The notes below the pieces were generated by a model, which did not search any database, was not told the origin of the DNA, and worked only from the letters and a program-made list of their open reading frames with translations. The position numbers were made by a program, and so were the translations under genes. A DNA stretch of 64,000 nt from Jannaschia maritima. GTDB taxonomy: Bacteria; Pseudomonadota; Alphaproteobacteria; Rhodobacterales; Rhodobacteraceae. This document shows positions 34,086 to 43,070 of the stretch, piece after piece. The stretch is taken from the NCBI RefSeq assembly GCF_030973515.1, contig NZ_JARGZA010000008.1, positions 62,001 to 126,000 of the forward strand, read 5' to 3'. Every line of letters starts with the position of its first letter. Position 1 is the first letter of the stretch.

Positions 34086-34996
34086 TGGAGAGCTACCTCC
34101 TGGCCACACTGACCTTCGCGGGCATCTATGCGCTGCTGGCGCTGGGACTGAACGTGATCTGGGGCATGGCGGGGATGATCAACCTGGGCATGGCCGGGTT
34201 CTTCGCGCTGGGAGCCTACGCGTCGGCGCTGACCACCACCGCGCTGGGGCTGCCCATCGCGGCGGGGGTCGCTGCGGCGATGGCGCTCGCGGCCCTGTGC
34301 GGGGGGGCTCTGTCGCGGCTGACGCTGAACCTGCGCGGCGATTACCTGGCCATCGTCACGCTGGGCTTCGGCGAATTGATCCGCCTGATCGCGGCCAACG
34401 AGATCTGGTTGACGAACGGGTCGGACGGGATCCCCGGCATTCCGGGGCCCATGCGGGCGGATCTGACGCCGCTGCAGTTCAACGCCCTGTCCTGCGCGCT
34501 GGTGCTGACCGCGGTGGCCGTGGTGTGGGTGGTGGCCGAACGGCTGCGGCGGTCGCCCTATGGCCGGGTGCTGCGCGCGCTTCGGGACGACGACGTGGCC
34601 GCTGCGGTCGCGGGCAAGTCGGTCCGGCGCTTCAAGGTGCAGGCCTTCGCGCTGGGGGCCGGCGTCCTCGGGCTCGCCGGCGCGGCCTATGCGCATTTCA
34701 CGTCGTACATCGCGCCAGACATCTTCCGCCCGCTCCTGACGATCTACATCTTCCTGGCGCTGACGGCGGGGGGCACGGGCAACAACGCGGGCGCGGTGCT
34801 CGGCGCGGCGCTGGTGATCGCGATCCTGGAAGGGTCGCGCTTCGTCGAGCCTATGATCCCCCACCTGAACGGCGCGCAGGGCGCCGCCCTGCGCGAGATC
34901 CTGATCGGCGGCACGCTGATCCTGGTGATGCGGCTGCGCCCGCAGGGGATCCTGGCGGAACGACCGCCCGAACCGGAAAGGGCGGCCCAACCATGA
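34085..34996 (+). CDS. Branched-chain-amino-acid-type ABC permease (LivM family)
   Basis: A 303-aa permease. GLNVIWGMAGMINLGMAGFFALGAYASA and NLRGDYLAIVTLGFGE (split here as two motifs: MINLGMAGFFALGAYASA and GDYLAIVTLGFGELIRL) are diagnostic for LivM. It completes the importer, pairing with LivH. It overlaps the GAF gene start by four bases. Confidence 0.88.
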   Translation: MESYLLATLTFAGIYALLALGLNVIWGMAGMINLGMAGFFALGAYASALTTTALGLPIAAGVAAAMALAALCGGALSRLTLNLRGDYLAIVTLGFGELIRLIAANEIWLTNGSDGIPGIPGPMRADLTPLQFNALSCALVLTAVAVVWVVAERLRRSPYGRVLRALRDDDVAAAVAGKSVRRFKVQAFALGAGVLGLAGAAYAHFTSYIAPDIFRPLLTIYIFLALTAGGTGNNAGAVLGAALVIAILEGSRFVEPMIPHLNGAQGAALREILIGGTLILVMRLRPQGILAERPPEPERAAQP

Positions 34997-35463
34997 GCGA
35001 CACCGATCTGATCGACGACTTAAGGCGGGCCCCCGACCTGTATCCCGCGCTGGAGGCCGCGATGGCGCGCACGATCGGGCACAGGCTGTTCACGCTGATG
35101 GTGATCGACCCCGCCGCGGCGGAAGCGGCGCGGGTCCATTCCTCCGACCCCGCGGCCTATCCCGTGGCGGGCCGAAAGCCCTTAGGCGATCTGACGGAAT
35201 GGGGCGACGTCGTGCTGCGCCGGGGGGAGCCGTTCATCGGATACGATGCCGGGGACATCGCGCGGGTCTTTCCCGACCACGAGACGATCGCGCGGCTGGG
35301 CTGCGCATCGGTCCTGAACGTGCCGGTCGTCGACGCTGGAACGGTGATCGGCACGATGAACTTGCTGCACGAAGCCGGGCATTTCGATGAAGCCGATGCC
35401 ATCCGCGCCGCGCCCTTCGCCGCCCTTCTGGTCGGGCCCTATCGGGAATGGGCGCGGGGGTGA
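34993..35463 (+). CDS. GAF domain-containing protein
   Basis: A 156-aa protein made of a single GAF domain; ARLGCASVLNVPVVDAGTVIGTMNLLHEAGHF is the usual core (seen as SVLNVPVVDAGTVIGTMNLL). It has no output domain. The ATG overlaps the LivM stop, so it is the last gene of the TRAP/amidohydrolase/Liv operon. It could sense the substrate or be a small enzyme of the free-Met-sulfoxide-reductase type. The catalytic cysteines of that family are not evident, as only one Cys is seen. Confidence 0.8.
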   Translation: MSDTDLIDDLRRAPDLYPALEAAMARTIGHRLFTLMVIDPAAAEAARVHSSDPAAYPVAGRKPLGDLTEWGDVVLRRGEPFIGYDAGDIARVFPDHETIARLGCASVLNVPVVDAGTVIGTMNLLHEAGHFDEADAIRAAPFAALLVGPYREWARG

Positions 35464-35674
35464 CGGCCCGGATCGCATCGACGTCCCGCCGCGTCGCATC
35501 GATCCCCGGTCGCACGGCCCCGGCGCCCCGGTGGCGCGCTTCCGCGGGCGGCTGGGTGGGGTCCTCGTCGCGCGGGGACGCGGGTCGCCCATCGCAGGCC
35601 GGCCCTTAACGTTCCGTTCACTGCTCCCGCGAAGAACGCGATCCCTGCAACCTATACAGCCATGGGGTCCCGCG

Positions 35675-36979
35675 ATGGATTGGGAACGTTCTCCGACACT
35701 CGGCCTGCCGTACATCCAGGAAGGCCAAGCCCAGGCCCACGTGACGCATAACGAGGCCATCCGCACGCTCGACCTCCTGGTGCAGGCCACGGTGGCCGCC
35801 CCGCCGCGCGACGAGCCCCCGGCGCTGGCGGACCTGCCCCACGGCGCGTGCTATCCCGTGGGTGATTCCCCCTCGGGCGATTGGACCGACCGGGCCGGGG
35901 CGCTGGCCGTCCACGAAGGCGGCGCCTGGACCTTTCTGCAGCCGCGGGCCGGCTGGCGCGTCGCGGTGGCGACCGACGGACGGGTCCTGCAGCACGACGG
36001 GGCGCGTTGGTCCGCCACCGTCACCCTTGGCGTGAACGCCGAGCCCGACCCCGTCCACCGCCTGAGCGTGGCGGCCGACGCGACGCTCCTGGGCCACGAT
36101 CCCGACGGGTCCGGCGACCACCGCGTCGTCGTGGACAAGGCCAGTGGTGGCGACACGGCCAGCGTCGTGTTCCAGACGGCACGGTCCGGTCGGGCCGAGA
36201 TCGGAACGACGGGGAACGACGGCCTGGCCCTGCGGGTCAGCGCCGATGGGGAGGCCTGGACGGACGCGCTGCGGTTCGACGCGACCGGGCGCGCGGTTTC
36301 GGGCGAGGCCGTCCAGGCGGACGCGTCCGACGCCACGCCGGATCGGCTGCTCCGCGTCGGCGCCTTCGGTCTGGGGTCCACCGGGACCGCGGCCTACACG
36401 GACGACCTGAATGGGCCGCTGGTCACCGGCTGGTACTATACGAACGGCAACACGGCCGCCCGCCCGACGGGCAACAGCTTCTGGCTCGTGCGCATGGAGC
36501 AGGGCGGCGGCATCGGCACGCAGACGGCCTATCTCCACAAGACCGGCGCGACCTACCGACGCCAAGCGGCCGGGAACGTCTGGAACCCCTGGCGGCAGCT
36601 CTACGACCAGGCCTCCGTCGTCGGCAACGTCGGCCAATCGGGCGGCGTCCCCACCGGCGCGGTGATCGAACGCGGATCCAACGCCGGCGGCGAGTACGTC
36701 CGTTGGGCGGACGGCACGCAGATCTGCACGCACAGGCTGACGGTCACCGTCACGACCGAGCAGTCGGGCCCGTTCCATCGGTCCAACGCCCCGCACGTCT
36801 GGACCTACCCCGCCGCATTCACGGGGGCCGTCACGGCCTCCGTGACGCCGGACGACACGACCCGATGGGCCTGCGTCTCCCCCGGGACGGCGAACGCGCA
36901 GTTCCGGATCGTTTCCCCGGGGGGGCTGTCCGGCCTGGACCGCACCTTCCAATGCTCCGCCATCGGGCGCTGGTTCTAA
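35675..36979 (+). CDS. DUF2793 and pyocin-knob protein (tail-fibre-like)
   Basis: A 434-aa protein. The N-terminus, TLGLPYIQEGQAQAHVTHNEAIRTLD, is the DUF2793 domain of phage and gene-transfer-agent-type proteins (key part GLPYIQEGQAQAHVTHNEA). About residues 250-310 form a pyocin-knob repeat ending GNVWNPWRQLYDQ. A C-terminal beta domain ends in CSAIGRWF. Such proteins sit on tail fibres or bind glycans. No other phage gene is nearby, so this is an isolated cargo gene. The ATG at 35675 follows a 211-bp gap with no gene. Confidence 0.8.
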   Translation: MDWERSPTLGLPYIQEGQAQAHVTHNEAIRTLDLLVQATVAAPPRDEPPALADLPHGACYPVGDSPSGDWTDRAGALAVHEGGAWTFLQPRAGWRVAVATDGRVLQHDGARWSATVTLGVNAEPDPVHRLSVAADATLLGHDPDGSGDHRVVVDKASGGDTASVVFQTARSGRAEIGTTGNDGLALRVSADGEAWTDALRFDATGRAVSGEAVQADASDATPDRLLRVGAFGLGSTGTAAYTDDLNGPLVTGWYYTNGNTAARPTGNSFWLVRMEQGGGIGTQTAYLHKTGATYRRQAAGNVWNPWRQLYDQASVVGNVGQSGGVPTGAVIERGSNAGGEYVRWADGTQICTHRLTVTVTTEQSGPFHRSNAPHVWTYPAAFTGAVTASVTPDDTTRWACVSPGTANAQFRIVSPGGLSGLDRTFQCSAIGRWF

Positions 36980-37247
36980 ACGCGACGGGCGGACGGGCCG
37001 GTCCATCGCCCGTCCGCCCCGCGAGGTCATGGGACGCGACCGAGGCGACCCGTCCCGGCAGACGGCGTCGCCGCAGGTCGGTCCCTCGGCCGGACCCGGA
37101 CGGGATGCATGGCCGTCACATCCCTGACCTGATACCCGGCGCCGTCCGCGGACAGGGCCGAACGCAATCGACTTCGCGGGACGGTCGGGGTAGCCGCGGG
37201 GCCATCCGCACCCGCCGCAATCCTCCCTCCCGGAAAGACCGTCGCAG

Positions 37248-38450
37248 ATGAGATCCGATATGTCCGATCCGGAGGAGCCATCCGAGGCGATGGGTGGCCA
37301 CAGGTTGCTATACGTGGTGAACGACGCGCCGTTCTTCCTGTCCCACCGGCTGGCATTGGCGGTGCGGGCGCGGCGGGCGGGCTACGACGTCACGGTCGCG
37401 TCGCCCGAGGACGCGGCCGCGTTCGACCTGCTCCGATCCGAGGGGCTGACGGCCGTGGCGATCCCCTTGGACAGGGGTGGAATGAACCCCTTGAAGGACG
37501 CGCGCGTCCTGCGTCACCTATGGCGCCTGATGGCCCGGATCCGACCCGACGTGGTTCATCTGGTCACGTCCAAGGCGATCATCTACGGCGGCATCGCCGC
37601 GCGGCTCCAGGGGATCCCCGCGCTCGGCGCGTTCTCCGGCATGGGCTACGTGTTCTCGAACAGGTCGGCGAAGACCCGGGCGTTGAAGGCGTTGACGATG
37701 ACGCTGTACCGCCTCGCCTGCCGCCATCCCCGGTTCCTCGGCCTCTTCCAGAACGAGGACGACCGCCGCGCGGCCGTCGATGCGGGGGTCATGCGAATGG
37801 AACGGACCCGCATCGCCCCCGGCAGCGGAACGGATCTGAAGGTCATCCGCGCGACGCCGCTGCCGCGAGGACGCCCCGTCGTCCTCCTGCCGGCGCGCAT
37901 GCTGCGCCAGAAAGGTGTCGCCGAGTTCGCGGCCGCCGCGGAAATCCTCCGATCAAGGGGCGTCGACGCGCTGTTCCGCCTGCAGGGGGATCCCGACCCC
38001 AGGAACCCGTCTTCGTTCACGGAGGAGGAGCTGATCGCCCTCGCGAGGGCGCCGAACGTGGAATGGAACCCCCATACCAGCGACATCGCCGCCGCCCTGT
38101 CGCGCGCGCATGTCGTGGCGCTGCCTTCGCATGGCGGGGAGGGCCTTCCCAAGACGCTGATCGACGCCGCCGCGGCGGGCCGTCCGGCTGTGGCCACCGA
38201 CGTTCCGGGGTGCCGCGACGCGATCGTGCCGGGCAAGACCGGAGTGCTGTGCCGTCCGCGCGACGCGGCGGATCTGGCCGACAGGATCGCCGCGTTGCTT
38301 GCGGACGGCCCGCGCCTGGACGCGATGGCGCGGGCGGCGCGGCAGCATGCCGAAGCGCATTTCGACGTCGGACGCATCGCCGACATGCACATGGACCTGT
38401 ACGGGGAACTCGCGGTCGCGGCCCCGCGGAGGGGTCGGGCGGGTCCGTGA
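37248..38450 (+). CDS. Glycosyltransferase family 4 protein (polysaccharide synthesis)
   Basis: A 400-aa GT-B protein similar to exopolysaccharide and undecaprenyl-linked sugar transferases. RLLYVVNDAPFFLSHRLAL starts the acceptor domain; VVLLPARMLRQKGVAEF and PSHGGEGLPKTLIDAAAAGRP (shown as SHGGEGLPKTLIDA) form the donor domain with a Glu pair. The start could also be the ATG at 37290, since the first 14 residues are poorly supported and no clear ribosome site precedes 37248. Followed by a nucleotide-sugar dehydrogenase 267 bp away. Confidence 0.82.
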   Translation: MRSDMSDPEEPSEAMGGHRLLYVVNDAPFFLSHRLALAVRARRAGYDVTVASPEDAAAFDLLRSEGLTAVAIPLDRGGMNPLKDARVLRHLWRLMARIRPDVVHLVTSKAIIYGGIAARLQGIPALGAFSGMGYVFSNRSAKTRALKALTMTLYRLACRHPRFLGLFQNEDDRRAAVDAGVMRMERTRIAPGSGTDLKVIRATPLPRGRPVVLLPARMLRQKGVAEFAAAAEILRSRGVDALFRLQGDPDPRNPSSFTEEELIALARAPNVEWNPHTSDIAAALSRAHVVALPSHGGEGLPKTLIDAAAAGRPAVATDVPGCRDAIVPGKTGVLCRPRDAADLADRIAALLADGPRLDAMARAARQHAEAHFDVGRIADMHMDLYGELAVAAPRRGRAGP

Positions 38451-38717
38451 CGAACCCGATACGTCGGCGGCGCGTGCGTCCGCATCCGAGGACCGTCCGG
38501 CCGTGACGCGACCCGCCGCGACGGGTGGGTCCGGAGAAGCGCGGGGATGGGACGGGCAGTGCGACGCGCCTGCCATGAAAGACGCGCGCGGAGGGCCCCG
38601 AGGCACGGCATCGTCGGCTATGCCTCACCGTCGATCCTGGCCGCCCGGGGCTTCGGTTGATCTCCCGCGCACGCTTCGACAGAAGCCCCGCATCCCATGC
38701 CGCGAGGATCCCGGACG

Positions 38718-40001
38718 ATGTCATCCACGTTTCCCCCAGACGCGACCGTCGCGGTCGTGGGCCTCGGCTATGTGGGGCTGCCGCTGGCGGTCGAGTTCGG
38801 CCGCGTGCGCCCGACGGTCGGCTTCGACATCGACGCGTGCCGGATCGCGGCGTTGCGCGACGGCCGGGACGCGACGCTCGAAGTGTCGGAGGACGAACTC
38901 GCGACCGCGCGCCACCTGACGTTGGCGGACGACGTCGACGCCCTGCGCCCTGCCACGGTCTTCGTCGTCACGGTCCCCACGCCCATCGACCGGTACAAGC
39001 GGCCGGATCTCGGTCCCCTGCTCGCGGCGTCACGGACCGTGGGCGCGGTCCTGAAGCGCGGCGACACGGTCATCTACGAGAGCACGGTCTATCCGGGCGC
39101 CACCGAGGAGGATTGCGTCCCCGTGCTGGAACACGCCTCCGGCCTCCGCTTCAACACGGATTTCACGGTCGGCTACAGCCCCGAGCGCATCAATCCCGGC
39201 GACAAGCAGCACCGTCTGCCCGACATCCTGAAGGTCACGTCCGGCTCGACGCCCGAGGCGGCGGCGCGCATCGACGCGCTCTACCGCGAGGTGGTCGTCG
39301 CGGGCACGCACAGGGCGCCTTCGATCCGCGTGGCGGAAGCCGCGAAGGTGATCGAGAACACGCAGCGCGACCTCAACATCGCGCTGGCCAACGAGCTCGC
39401 CGTGATCTTCGAACGCCTGGGCATCGACACGGAGGCCGTCCTGGCGGCGGCTGGCACGAAATGGAACTTCCTGCCCTTCCGGCCCGGCCTGGTGGGCGGG
39501 CACTGCATCGGGGTCGATCCCTATTACCTGACCCACCGGGCGCAGGCGGCGGGCCACCACCCGGAGATCATCCTGGCCGGGCGACGGCTGAACGACGGGA
39601 TGGGCGAATGGGTGGCCTCGCGGCTGGTGAAGGCGATGCTCGGGCGGGGCATCGCCGTGAAGGGCGCGCGAGTCCTGATGCTGGGGCTGACCTTCAAGGA
39701 GGACTGCCCCGACATCCGCAACACCCGCGTCATCGACGTGGTCGAAGCGCTGGAAACGTATGGGTGCGCGGTCGACATCCACGATCCCTGGGCCGATCCC
39801 GCGCAGGTGGAGGCGGTTCTGGAACGGGGCCTGCGTTCGGAGCCCGAACAGGGCCGCTACGACGCGATCGTGATCGCGGTGGCGCATCGGCAGTTCCGCG
39901 ACGCCGGCGCCCCGGCGCTGCGCGCGTTCGGCCGTCCGGACCACGTCCTGTTCGATCTGAAGTACGTCCTGCCGAGCGTGGAAAGCGACCTGCGCATGTG
40001 A
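38718..40001 (+). CDS. Nucleotide sugar dehydrogenase (UDP-GalNAcA/ManNAcA-forming, TviB/WbpO type)
   Basis: A 427-aa UDP-sugar 6-dehydrogenase. The NAD site VVGLGYVGLPLAV is at about residues 12-24; GLVGGHCIGVDPYYL carries the catalytic Cys; ESTVYPGATEE and GLTFKEDCPDIRNTR complete the family set. It oxidises a UDP-N-acetylhexosamine to the uronate for capsule or O-antigen. The ATG at 38718 aligns with the family N-terminus; an in-frame ATG at 38697 is possible. It probably supplies the GT4 encoded upstream or a locus elsewhere. Confidence 0.88.
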   Translation: MSSTFPPDATVAVVGLGYVGLPLAVEFGRVRPTVGFDIDACRIAALRDGRDATLEVSEDELATARHLTLADDVDALRPATVFVVTVPTPIDRYKRPDLGPLLAASRTVGAVLKRGDTVIYESTVYPGATEEDCVPVLEHASGLRFNTDFTVGYSPERINPGDKQHRLPDILKVTSGSTPEAAARIDALYREVVVAGTHRAPSIRVAEAAKVIENTQRDLNIALANELAVIFERLGIDTEAVLAAAGTKWNFLPFRPGLVGGHCIGVDPYYLTHRAQAAGHHPEIILAGRRLNDGMGEWVASRLVKAMLGRGIAVKGARVLMLGLTFKEDCPDIRNTRVIDVVEALETYGCAVDIHDPWADPAQVEAVLERGLRSEPEQGRYDAIVIAVAHRQFRDAGAPALRAFGRPDHVLFDLKYVLPSVESDLRM

Positions 40002-40036
40002 CACGGACAGGTCCCGCCGTGGACGTCCCGGCCGGT

Positions 40037-41095
40037 TCAGTCGGGCGCCCGCGGTCCCATCCGCCGGATGGCCGCCAGAAGCCGCTCGGTGGCGCGCAGC
40101 GCGCCGCCGGTCGTGCGCACCAGCGGCGGCAGGGCCAGCCATTCCAGCGTCCACGCCGGTCCCGACCGCTCGGATCCGTGCAGGGCCGCGGCACCCAGCA
40201 CCCCGTTCTGCGCCGCGGCGTGCAGGGCCAGCGCGATCAGCAACTCGGCGTCCACCGGGTTGACCTTGTGCGCCATCGACGACGACGCGCCGCCATCCAG
40301 CTGGACCGCGTCCGTTCCGTCCTGCGCCATCGATCCGATATCCGCGCCAATCTTCCCCAGCGCCGCGCAGCAGACCGACAGTGCGCTTCCGACGCGGCAA
40401 AGGCGGCCCCGCTCCGTGTGCCATGCGCCGCCCGGATCGCGCAGATCCAGGCGTGCGGCCAGGGCCGCGCGCAGGGGCGGCCCATCATCCCCGAACCTTC
40501 CCAACGTTCCGACGGGACCGGCGAGCTGCACGGCCATGTCCTCCGCGCGGACGCGCGACACCTGCTCCCGCGCGACACGCACGCCGGAGGACCAGGCGGC
40601 GATGCGGTCGGCCACCGTGATGGGCAGGGCGTCGCGCATGCGGGTGACGGCCATCAGCGGCCGGTCGCCCCATCGGTCCGACAGCGCGGCAAGGCGGTCC
40701 TCCAGGTCGCCGAGGCGTTCGGCGAAGCGCGGCAGGAGGTCGGCCAGACAGAGCATCAGCGCGGTATCGATCACGTCCTGGCTGGTCGCGCCGTGATGCA
40801 GGTGACGGCCCGCGGCGCCGGTCGCCTCGCGCATCTGCGCGATCAGCGCCGGCACGACCACGCCGTCCCGTGCCGTGCCCCGACGCAGCCCGTCCATGTC
40901 GGGCCGGAACCCGTCCAGGTCGCGGCGCAACGCATCGGCCGCGTCGGCCGGGATCAGCCCCATCTCCGATTGCGTCGCGGCCAGCGCGATCTCGAACCGC
41001 AGCATCGCGGCGAGTTCGGCGTCCCACCCCATGCGCATTCCGGTTTCGGCGTCGTCGACCCACGCGGACAGGACGGGATGGTCGAAGGCGGTCAC
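40037..41095 (-). CDS. pcaB: 3-carboxy-cis,cis-muconate cycloisomerase-like (fumarase superfamily)
   Basis: A 352-aa member of the fumarase/argininosuccinate lyase superfamily. The C3 signature is GASSSMAHKVNP; HLHHGATSQDVIDTAL is the C2 region with the catalytic His. The closest functional group is PcaB, which lactonises 3-carboxymuconate in the protocatechuate branch. The GTG start overlaps the pcaD-like stop (GTGA). The ring-cleavage and decarboxylase genes (pcaGH, pcaC) are not adjacent, so the substrate may differ from the classical one. Confidence 0.78.
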   Translation of the reverse strand: MTAFDHPVLSAWVDDAETGMRMGWDAELAAMLRFEIALAATQSEMGLIPADAADALRRDLDGFRPDMDGLRRGTARDGVVVPALIAQMREATGAAGRHLHHGATSQDVIDTALMLCLADLLPRFAERLGDLEDRLAALSDRWGDRPLMAVTRMRDALPITVADRIAAWSSGVRVAREQVSRVRAEDMAVQLAGPVGTLGRFGDDGPPLRAALAARLDLRDPGGAWHTERGRLCRVGSALSVCCAALGKIGADIGSMAQDGTDAVQLDGGASSSMAHKVNPVDAELLIALALHAAAQNGVLGAAALHGSERSGPAWTLEWLALPPLVRTTGGALRATERLLAAIRRMGPRAPD

Positions 41096-41910
41096 GCCCG
41101 CCCCGCCCCGGCGAGGAAGCGGGATATCTCCCCCGCCATCCGCTCGGGCGCCTCCAGGCAGGGGAGGTGACCGGCCCCGGGGATCTCGGCATGGGCCGCG
41201 CCGGGGATCGCCGTGGTCAAGGCCCGCACGGCCGCGGGCGGGGTGGAGGCGTCCTCGGCCCCCACCAGGCATAGCGTGGGCACCGCGATCGATCCCACCT
41301 CGCCCTCCAGGTCCGTGTCGCGCAGGGCGGCGACGCTGCCGAGATAGCCGTCCACCGGCTGGCGCAGCAGCATCAGGCGCATCAGGCGAACGACCTCGGG
41401 CCGGGCCGCGCGGAAGCGGGGCGTGAACCAGCGTTCCATCTGTTCGTCGGCGATCGCGGCCATGCCACCCGCGCGGATCGCGTCCGCGCGCGCGGCATAG
41501 CGTGCGGCGCTGCCGATCCGTGCGGCGGTGTCGCACAGGATCAGTCCGGCGATCCGGTCCGGCTGGTCCAATGCGGCACGCATCGCGACCATTCCCCCGA
41601 TCGACAGCCCGCAGACATGGGCGGGCCGTTCCTCCGCCTCGATCAGCGAAAGAAGGTCGGCGGCGTGATCGGCCATCGCATAGGGCGGGGTCCCCGATTC
41701 GGACAGGCCATGTCCGCGAAGGTCGTAGAGGATCAGATCGGCCTGGCCCCGCAACCGGGCCGCCACGTCGTCCCAGATCCGCGCATCGCAGCCCAGCGAA
41801 TGGACGAGGATCAGCAGCGGCGCGCCCGGTCGCCCGGCGGCCATGTGGCGGACATGCAGCACGGCGCCGCGAACCTCGCGCGCACCCAGGGGGTCCCCGG
41901 CATCCGTCAT
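41092..41910 (-). CDS. pcaD: 3-oxoadipate enol-lactonase-like alpha/beta hydrolase
   Basis: A 272-aa alpha/beta hydrolase. HSLGCDARIWDD (oxyanion region), YDLRGHGLS, and the nucleophile elbow GLSIGG match the PcaD family. The final His lies in GAGHLPCLEAPE. PcaD opens the enol-lactone to 3-oxoadipate. It lies between the PcaB-like gene and a class III CoA-transferase, all overlapping by four bases, so the three act in one pathway. A first region of ~15 residues before VLHVRHM is not conserved. Confidence 0.78.
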   Translation of the reverse strand: MTDAGDPLGAREVRGAVLHVRHMAAGRPGAPLLILVHSLGCDARIWDDVAARLRGQADLILYDLRGHGLSESGTPPYAMADHAADLLSLIEAEERPAHVCGLSIGGMVAMRAALDQPDRIAGLILCDTAARIGSAARYAARADAIRAGGMAAIADEQMERWFTPRFRAARPEVVRLMRLMLLRQPVDGYLGSVAALRDTDLEGEVGSIAVPTLCLVGAEDASTPPAAVRALTTAIPGAAHAEIPGAGHLPCLEAPERMAGEISRFLAGAGRA

Positions 41911-43070
41911 CCGTCGGACCCCCGGCTGGGACGGCCCAGCACCGCGGCATCGTCCGCGCCAAGGGCGCGCGGCGGGCCGGCGGGGCGATGCGCGTGTCCG
42001 CCTATGCGGAAGGGCAGGCCCGGGGCCCGTCCGCCACCCGGCAGGGGGTGCAGCACGCCGCGGCCCGCGACCTGCGGCATGGCCAGCGCCTCGGGAAGCG
42101 TGCGGACCACGGATACGGCCACGCCTTCGGCGCGGAGCCGGACCTCCCAGGCGGGCGCGTCGTCCGCCGCCAGCGCCGCGGTCAGGGCATCGGCGAGCGC
42201 GGGGGCGTTCGCGGCCCGCGCCCCCGGCCTGGCGAAGCGCGGATCGTCCAGCCAATCGGACCGGCCCACGCCGCGGGCGAGACCCGCGAAGTGCCGCTCC
42301 TCGTTGACGCCGAGTGCGATCAGCCCGGTTCGGCACCGGAAGGTCCCGGCGGTCGGGCTGCGGGAATTGGCGGCGTTGCCCCGGGGCTTCGGTTCGGTGC
42401 CCGTGGCGGTCATGTCGGTGATCGTGGAGGCCATCAGCGTCATCGCGGTGTCGAACATGGACACGTCGACGAAGGCGCCCGCCCCGGTGCGGTCGCGCTC
42501 GACCAGGGCCGCGCAGATCGCGAACCCCGCCGCCAGCGCGGTGCCGTAATCCATGATCGGCGCGCCGGTCCGAAGCGGGCCGGTCTCCGTCGTTCCGGTC
42601 AGCGTCATCAGCCCGGACGCCGCCTGGATGTTGACGTCGTAGGCCGGCGCATCGCCCATCGCACCGCGTCCGTACCCGGTCATCGCGCAATGGATCAGGC
42701 GCGGGAAGCGCGAGCCCAGATCGGCGAGGCCGAGCGTCCCAAGCGTTCGCGGAAGGTGGTTCTCGACCAGCACGTCCGCCGCGCCGAGCAGGCCGTCCAT
42801 CGCCTGTCGGTCGTCGCGGGTCGAAAGGTCCAGCACGACCGATGCCTTGCCCGCCGCCTGCGTGGCCCAGGCGGTCGAGCGACCCTCGGCGGCCGCGGCC
42901 CCGTCGGTCCCGCCGCGCCAGCGCATCGCGTCGCCGCGCGGGCTCTCGACCTTGACGACCTCCGCGCCGAGCAGGCCCAGCATGTAGCCCGTCGCGGGCC
43001 CCGCCAGGACATGGGTGAAGTCAACCACCCGTATGCCCGCCAGGGGCCCCGGAGCGGACGCACCCGTCAC
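41907..43070 (-). CDS. CaiB/BaiF (class III) CoA-transferase
   Basis: A 387-aa family III CoA-transferase. IRVVDFTHVLAGPATGYMLGLLGAEVVKVE is the usual N-terminus (key part DFTHVLAGPATGYMLG), and the catalytic Asp is expected in AYDVNIQAASGLM. It moves CoA between carboxylic acids. It stands downstream of the TTT permease with a GTGA overlap and ahead of PcaD/PcaB-like genes. That suggests a dicarboxylate or aromatic-derived acid is imported by the TTT system and activated here. Confidence 0.88.
   Translation of the reverse strand: MTGASAPGPLAGIRVVDFTHVLAGPATGYMLGLLGAEVVKVESPRGDAMRWRGGTDGAAAAEGRSTAWATQAAGKASVVLDLSTRDDRQAMDGLLGAADVLVENHLPRTLGTLGLADLGSRFPRLIHCAMTGYGRGAMGDAPAYDVNIQAASGLMTLTGTTETGPLRTGAPIMDYGTALAAGFAICAALVERDRTGAGAFVDVSMFDTAMTLMASTITDMTATGTEPKPRGNAANSRSPTAGTFRCRTGLIALGVNEERHFAGLARGVGRSDWLDDPRFARPGARAANAPALADALTAALAADDAPAWEVRLRAEGVAVSVVRTLPEALAMPQVAGRGVLHPLPGGGRAPGLPFRIGGHAHRPAGPPRALGADDAAVLGRPSRGSDG

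Noticed and set aside
40002-40021. Short hairpin between the nucleotide-sugar dehydrogenase and pcaB-like genes.
   Set aside because: Only five pairs with a ten-base loop and no T run; too weak to call a terminator.
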